Positions 6,965-10,263 of a DNA stretch of 10,263 nucleotides are shown here, piece after piece (the stretch's first letter is position 1; the number at the start of each line of letters is the position of its first letter). The DNA lies in NCBI RefSeq assembly GCF_905203285.1, contig NZ_CAJKVK010000073.1, forward strand, positions 1 through 10,263, written 5' to 3'. The notes under the pieces are model-generated. The model was not told the DNA's origin. It did no database searches and saw only the letters and a list, made by a program, of their open reading frames with translations. This DNA is from an uncultured Succinatimonas sp. GTDB lineage: Bacteria; Pseudomonadota; Gammaproteobacteria; Enterobacterales; Succinivibrionaceae. The position numbers and the translations under genes are program-made.

Positions 6965-7211
6965 TTTTTTTCGCTTTCTCATGCAGCGGGACTCCCATAT
7001 CCATTATCCGGCAATATATTGAGCAGCAAAAAACTCCGACTTAACAACCGGTTTTATTTCCGTGGGGCTCTCCGACTGAAGAACGTGGTTTTTGCCACTG
7101 CTCTCTTTAGATAAAAATTATTAATTGCTTGTTTTTAATCATAACCTTCCTAGTCAAATAATCACATACTGTTGTATCCTTTAGCGCTCTATGCGGATTT
7201 AGGAAAATAAA
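6965..7211. other. Non-coding stretch and nrdA leader
   Basis: This stretch contains a 9-T homopolymer at 6963-6971 and no convincing gene. The first part (to about 7045) may be further decayed sequence of the minus-strand relic, but I could not read conserved motifs in it. The remainder is AT-rich and should hold the nrdA promoter. A weak candidate is TAGTCA (7151-7156) with TATCCT (7175-7180), 18 bp apart. The nrdA ribosome site AGGA is at 7201-7204. I did not find a convincing pair of NrdR boxes. Confidence 0.4.
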
Positions 7212-8987
7212 ATGTCATTAAAAATAGATTTGACTAAAGATAATTTATTTGATGAACTGGGAATTACACGCCTTAAAGAAAGTTATATGCGCCCGGAAGA
7301 AAATTCTCCTCAAGAGCGTTTTGCTTTTGTAGCCGAAACTTTCGGTACCGATAAAGAGCATGCCCAAAGGATTTATAATTACGCGTCCCGTCACTGGCTG
7401 AGTTTTTCCACTCCGATACTCTCCTTTGGACGAACTTCCCAAGGATTGCCGGTAAGCTGCTTTCTTTCATATATGGAAGACAGTTCTGACGGCCTAATCG
7501 ATACGTTATCTGAAGTAAACCGACTTTCGATGTTAGGCGGCGGCATCGGCATTCATTTGGGGATCCGCAGCGCTGACGAAAAAAGCGTCGGCGTCATGCC
7601 CCATCTTAAAATTTACGACGCGGCATGTCTTGCATACCGTCAGGGAACGACGCGGCGAGGATCTTATGCCGCTTTTTTAGACATTTCTCATCCTGACATC
7701 ATTCCTTTTATCGAAATGCGTAAACCGACGGGCGATCAAAACATGCGCACGTTAAACCTGCACCACGGAATCAATATTTCCGACGCTTTCATGCAAAAAA
7801 TTACAAAATGCATGCAGGATGACAATGCGGATGACTCTTGGCAGCTTATCGACCCGCACAGCAAAAAAATTATTGAAACCGTAAGTGCACGCGATCTGTG
7901 GCAAAGAATTTTAGAATTGCGCATGCAAACCGGCGAACCCTATTTAATATTTACCGACACTGCAGAAAAAGCTCTTCCGCATTGGCTTAAAGCAAAAAAT
8001 CTGCATATCAACGGCTCTAATTTATGTACGGAAATATTTTTACCGACAAATGCGCAGCGCACCGCCGTTTGCTGTCTCAGCTCTTTAAACCTTGAGTATT
8101 TTGACGAGTGGCGCCATGATTCTCAATTTATAGACGATGTCATGGAGTTTTTGGATAATGTACTGCAATACTTTATTGAACATGCGCCCAATTCTATTAA
8201 AAGAGCCAAATTGTCAGCATTCAAAGAAAGATCGGTAGGCCTCGGCGCATTGGGATTTCACTCTTATTTACAAAAGAAGGGGATCCCCTTTGAAAGCGTT
8301 ATCGCCAAAAGCATCAACAAACAAATTTTTTCACATATAAGACAATGTTGTGAGCTTGCTGATAAACGGCTGTGCGCATTAAGAGGACCTTGTCCAGATG
8401 CGTCCGATGCCGGAGTAATGCGTCGTTTCTCGCATTGGATGGCGATAGCACCGAATGCCTCTTCAAGCTTAATTGTCGGCAATACCTCACCGTCAATTGA
8501 ACCGCGTCGAGCTAATGTTTACCGTCAAGATACGCTTTCGGGTGCCTATATCACGAAAAATCGCCACCTACAGCAAGCGCTTAAAGAGCTTAATCTTGAT
8601 ACCGAAGAAATTTGGACGGATATCATTGCGCATGACGGCAGTGTACAGCATCTTGATATCCTGCCGCAGCAAATCCGCGACGTATTCAAAACCGCACAGG
8701 AAATAGATCAACGCTTTATCATCGATCTTGCCGCCGACAGACAGCAATTTATCGATCAGGGGCAATCCGTCAACTTGTTCTTCCCTGCCGATGTTCCAAT
8801 AAAGTACTTGCATGCCTGCCACTATCTTGCATGGAAAAACGGACTTAAATCTCTTTACTATTGCCGCAGCGACAAACTGCGCAAAGCCGATCGTATCGGA
8901 CTTAGCATCAAAAGACAGAAAATCGAAGACGATATTCATATGCAGTCTTTGCTTAACGAGAACACCTGCCTTGCTTGTGAAGGTTAA
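7212..8987 (+). CDS. nrdA: Class I ribonucleoside-diphosphate reductase, alpha (large) subunit, no ATP-cone
   Basis: This 591-residue cytoplasmic enzyme reduces ribonucleoside diphosphates to deoxy forms using a radical supplied by NrdB. All key residues are recognisable: active-site redox cysteines Cys83 (LPVSC) and Cys287 (AVCCLSSLNL), the Asn270/Cys272/Glu274 set in NGSNLCTEI (Cys272 being the thiyl-radical site), the radical-transfer pair Tyr549-Tyr550, and the C-terminal shuttle cysteines Cys586 and Cys589 (TCLACEG). E. coli NrdA has about 760 residues. This one starts directly near the ten-helix N-terminal domain and lacks the roughly 90-residue ATP-cone that mediates dATP shut-off. Similar compact forms are known in some alphaproteobacteria and phages. 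AGGA at 7201-7204 supports the ATG at 7212. nrdB follows after 4 nt. Confidence 0.95.
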   Translation: MSLKIDLTKDNLFDELGITRLKESYMRPEENSPQERFAFVAETFGTDKEHAQRIYNYASRHWLSFSTPILSFGRTSQGLPVSCFLSYMEDSSDGLIDTLSEVNRLSMLGGGIGIHLGIRSADEKSVGVMPHLKIYDAACLAYRQGTTRRGSYAAFLDISHPDIIPFIEMRKPTGDQNMRTLNLHHGINISDAFMQKITKCMQDDNADDSWQLIDPHSKKIIETVSARDLWQRILELRMQTGEPYLIFTDTAEKALPHWLKAKNLHINGSNLCTEIFLPTNAQRTAVCCLSSLNLEYFDEWRHDSQFIDDVMEFLDNVLQYFIEHAPNSIKRAKLSAFKERSVGLGALGFHSYLQKKGIPFESVIAKSINKQIFSHIRQCCELADKRLCALRGPCPDASDAGVMRRFSHWMAIAPNASSSLIVGNTSPSIEPRRANVYRQDTLSGAYITKNRHLQQALKELNLDTEEIWTDIIAHDGSVQHLDILPQQIRDVFKTAQEIDQRFIIDLAADRQQFIDQGQSVNLFFPADVPIKYLHACHYLAWKNGLKSLYYCRSDKLRKADRIGLSIKRQKIEDDIHMQSLLNENTCLACEG

Positions 8988-8991
8988 TAAT

Positions 8992-9972
8992 ATGACAGAA
9001 AAATGTAATCTTTTAACCCAAAGCCGCGACTATTACAAACCCTTCGTTTATCCGTGGGCTTACGAAGCATTCATGCAAAGCGAGCAAATGCATTGGCTGT
9101 GGACCGAAGTTCCGATGGTAGAAGACGTTAAAGATTGGAAAATGCGGCTTAATGACAATGAACGCGACTTTCTGACTAAGGTTTTTCGCTTTTTCACCCA
9201 AGGCGACATCGATGTCAGCTCCGCCTATGTTCATACCTATCTTCCGGCATTTCCGCAGCCTGAAATAAGAATGATGCTCTCAAGCTTTGCCGCAAGAGAG
9301 GCTGTACATATCGCCGCATACTCTCATTTAATTGAAACTATCGGCATGCCGGATGCTATATACAATGAGTTTTTGCAATATGAAGCAATGGCTGCCAAAC
9401 ATGAGTTTTTTCACGGATTAAGGCTTAATCAAAAAGAAAGCATTGCGGCTAAAATGGCGGCATTTTCCGCCTTTACCGAAGGAATGCAGCTTTTTTCAAG
9501 CTTTGTCATGCTATTAAATTTTACGCGTAACGGTACCATGCGTGGTATGGGACAGATTATTGCATGGTCCATCAATGATGAGACCCTGCATACTGAGTCC
9601 ATGATCAAGCTTTTTCGCGAGTATATAGAGCAAAATCCGCAGCTGTGGAATGATGATTTAAAATCCACCATTTACTCTATAGCGGAAAAAATGGTAGAGC
9701 TTGAAGACCGCTTTATCGATCTGGCATTCGGCGTAAATCAAATGCAAAAACTTGCAAAAGAAGATGTAAAAAAATATATCCGTTTTATTGCCGATAGAAG
9801 ATTATCCGCAATGGGGATGAAGTCAATTTTCAACGAAAATAAAAACCCTCTGCCTTGGGTAGATGCCATGCTCGGAGTCACCCACACGAACTTCTTTGAA
9901 AATCGCGTAGTTGACTATGCCAAAGGAGCTTTATCAGGAGACTGGTCAGACGTTTGGGGCCAAGGAGCTTAA
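8992..9972 (+). CDS. nrdB: Class I ribonucleoside-diphosphate reductase, beta (radical-bearing) subunit
   Basis: This 326-residue ferritin-like protein assembles a dinuclear metal site and a tyrosyl radical for NrdA. Ligands are complete: Glu39 (WLWTEV), Glu103 and His106 (REAVHIAAY), Glu163 (FTEG), Glu197 and His200 (INDETLH). Tyr110 stands at the radical-tyrosine position (E-x-x-H-x-x-x-Y), so this is a standard tyrosyl-radical enzyme, not a tyrosine-less class Ic type. The ATG at 8992 is preferred. The open frame extends back to 8812, but that part overlaps nrdA. AAGG at 8980-8983, overlapping the nrdA end, is a likely ribosome site. Glu rather than Asp as the first ligand, and the short length, fit the alphaproteobacterial-like NrdB branch. 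A 12-bp inverted repeat follows the gene. Confidence 0.95.
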   Translation: MTEKCNLLTQSRDYYKPFVYPWAYEAFMQSEQMHWLWTEVPMVEDVKDWKMRLNDNERDFLTKVFRFFTQGDIDVSSAYVHTYLPAFPQPEIRMMLSSFAAREAVHIAAYSHLIETIGMPDAIYNEFLQYEAMAAKHEFFHGLRLNQKESIAAKMAAFSAFTEGMQLFSSFVMLLNFTRNGTMRGMGQIIAWSINDETLHTESMIKLFREYIEQNPQLWNDDLKSTIYSIAEKMVELEDRFIDLAFGVNQMQKLAKEDVKKYIRFIADRRLSAMGMKSIFNENKNPLPWVDAMLGVTHTNFFENRVVDYAKGALSGDWSDVWGQGA

Positions 9973-9980
9973 AGATAAGA

Positions 9981-10011
9981 TCTGAAAAGGATGCATAAGA
10001 TCCTTTTCAGA
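9981..10011. terminator. 12-bp inverted repeat after nrdB
   Basis: TCTGAAAAGGAT (9981-9992) pairs perfectly with ATCCTTTTCAGA (10000-10011) around a 7-nt loop, starting 8 nt after the nrdB stop. The stem is long enough to protect or end the nrdAB message, but no T-run follows it, so a classical intrinsic terminator is not certain. Confidence 0.55.
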
Positions 10012-10075
10012 CAATACCCTAAAACAGCAACAGAAAATGAAAAAACTATTTTCCAATCAAGGAATTTACCTGCCT

Positions 10076-10094
10076 AAAAAGTTAATAACTTTTT
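10076..10094. repeat. AT-rich 19-bp palindrome beside the IS end
   Basis: AAAAAGTTA-A-TAACTTTTT is a perfect palindrome with 9-bp arms and one central base, located 10 bp from the inferred IS boundary. As RNA it would form an A/U-rich hairpin ending in five T, so it could act as a weak terminator on either strand. Confidence 0.45.
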
Positions 10095-10104
10095 ACTAAG
10101 CAGC

Positions 10105-10263
10105 TTGACATCCTCACCGGCCTAAAGGCCGATGATTCCTACTGCTAAACAACAATAGAGCTACTGTTGTAAGCTTCGGCGGGTTCCTGCTGCCGACCTC
10201 TTATGAGGTTCGCTTGACAGGCTATCCGGGCAAGTCCTGCCCTTCTTAAGATGTTTTGTGCGG
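10105..10263 (-). mobile_element. Right end of an IS200/IS605-family element, cut by the window edge
   Basis: The segment beginning TTGACATCCTCACCGGCC and continuing with TAAAGGCCGATGATTCC is the minus-strand image of the familiar IS605-type right end, which terminates in ...GATGTCAA. It holds a subterminal hairpin: CGGCC (10118-10122), loop TAAA, GGCCG (10127-10131), extended by three more pairs across one mismatch. The C-terminal codons of a probable tnpB lie just inside it. These elements have imperfect hairpins at both ends instead of terminal inverted repeats, and move as single-stranded DNA through a Y1 transposase. The left end, the rest of tnpB and any tnpA lie outside the window. The exact boundary at 10105 is inferred from the usual TCAA cleavage sequence. 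Confidence 0.72.
10161..10263 (-). CDS. tnpB: TnpB (OrfB) RNA-guided nuclease, last 33 codons only
   Basis: A minus-strand frame enters from the window edge and stops at a TAG (10161-10163). It reads RTKHLKKGR at the start, which lines up with the NAAKNILKAG-type segment that follows the last zinc-ribbon and catalytic residues in TnpB. It continues with LSSEPHKRSAAGTRRS, the basic low-complexity tail common in this family. The window ends before the RuvC and zinc-finger motifs, so activity cannot be judged. The His where Asn is usual may indicate divergence or decay. Its position just inside an IS605-type right end is the main support. Confidence 0.5.
   Translation of the reverse strand, partial: RTKHLKKGRTCPDSLSSEPHKRSAAGTRRSLQQ

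Larger units (their letters stand above)
10085..10263 (-). ncRNA. Probable omega RNA (reRNA) of TnpB, with guide from the flank
   Basis: In IS200/IS605 elements the RNA that guides the TnpB nuclease is copied from the 3' end of tnpB through the right end into flanking DNA. Here that RNA would run leftward through the stem-loop at 10114-10135 and take its guide from about 10104 down to about 10085, beginning GCTGCTTAGT. The 5' boundary and processing cannot be seen. The call follows from the element type and position, not from a covariance match. Confidence 0.45.

Noticed and set aside
6862..7044. A 60-codon plus-strand open frame in the phoR-nrdA gap
   Set aside because: It has no ribosome site, no recognisable motif, and lies antisense to the minus-strand relic, whose translation is far more protein-like. 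It is best read as a shadow.
7120..7200. Paired NrdR boxes in the nrdA leader
   Set aside because: Only loosely similar stretches such as ACATACTGTTGT were seen. No two palindromic 16-mers at the expected spacing could be found.
8473..8939. Overlapping open frames on both strands inside nrdA
   Set aside because: nrdA is continuous with all catalytic motifs intact across this part, so these are out-of-frame shadows.
8812..8991. N-terminal extension of nrdB overlapping nrdA
   Set aside because: The in-frame upstream codons are merely the nrdA 3' end read in another frame. The family's N-terminus begins near the ATG at 8992, which has its own ribosome site.
10037..10099. A 20-codon frame (starting MKKLFSNQG) between nrdB and the IS
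   Set aside because: No Shine-Dalgarno sequence precedes it, it overlaps the AT-rich palindrome, and it ends before the IS boundary, so it is not a gene interrupted by the element. Chance is the simplest explanation.
1..10263. CRISPR array, tRNA or rRNA genes, toxin-antitoxin or defence cassette
   Set aside because: No spaced direct repeats, cloverleaf-like segments or ribosomal RNA motifs were seen, and all long frames are accounted for by the pst-pho and nrd genes.

Overview
The window carries two complete, same-strand housekeeping operons from what looks like a Gram-negative, moderately low-GC (mid-40s %) bacterium. PstS has a Sec-type signal peptide with no lipobox cysteine at the cleavage site, which fits release into a periplasm. 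A tyrosyl-radical class I NrdA/NrdB pair suggests a proteobacterium that meets oxygen at least sometimes. A gut gammaproteobacterium of the Succinivibrionaceae kind is my guess from general resemblance. It cannot be proved here, and an alphaproteobacterium is possible.

Region 1 (about 1-183): the possible start of a divergent minus-strand gene, then a short regulatory region with a perfect TATAAT and a perfect 18-bp palindrome where the -35 element should be. Region 2 (184-6695): pstS, pstC, pstA, pstB, phoU, phoB, phoR. This is a full phosphate uptake and sensing module: a binding protein, two permeases, an ATPase, the PhoU adaptor that links transporter state to the kinase, the response regulator and the histidine kinase. 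Most junctions are 1-4 bp overlaps or short gaps. Two are punctuated by RNA hairpins: a strong intrinsic terminator after pstS, expected to let pstS outproduce the permease genes, and a 10-bp hairpin before phoBR. Several proteins, PhoR above all, read more like clostridial homologues than like E. coli ones.

Region 3 (6696-7211): a gene-poor gap with a 13-bp inverted repeat and a decayed minus-strand fragment matching my recollection of the C-terminus of DUF234-type AAA ATPases, followed by the nrdA leader. Region 4 (7212-9972): nrdA and nrdB, encoding a class I ribonucleotide reductase. All catalytic residues are present, but the large subunit is compact and lacks the N-terminal ATP-cone. 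The operon ends with a 12-bp inverted repeat.

Region 5 (about 10105 to the window end): the right end of an IS200/IS605-type element pointing leftward, with the C-terminal codons of a probable tnpB, the typical subterminal hairpin, and hence a probable omega (reRNA) locus whose guide would be copied from sequence just downstream of nrdB.

I see no clearly new system. The most notable items are the TnpB/omega-RNA end, the hidden DUF234 relic, the cone-less NrdA, and the clostridial flavour of the pst-pho operon.
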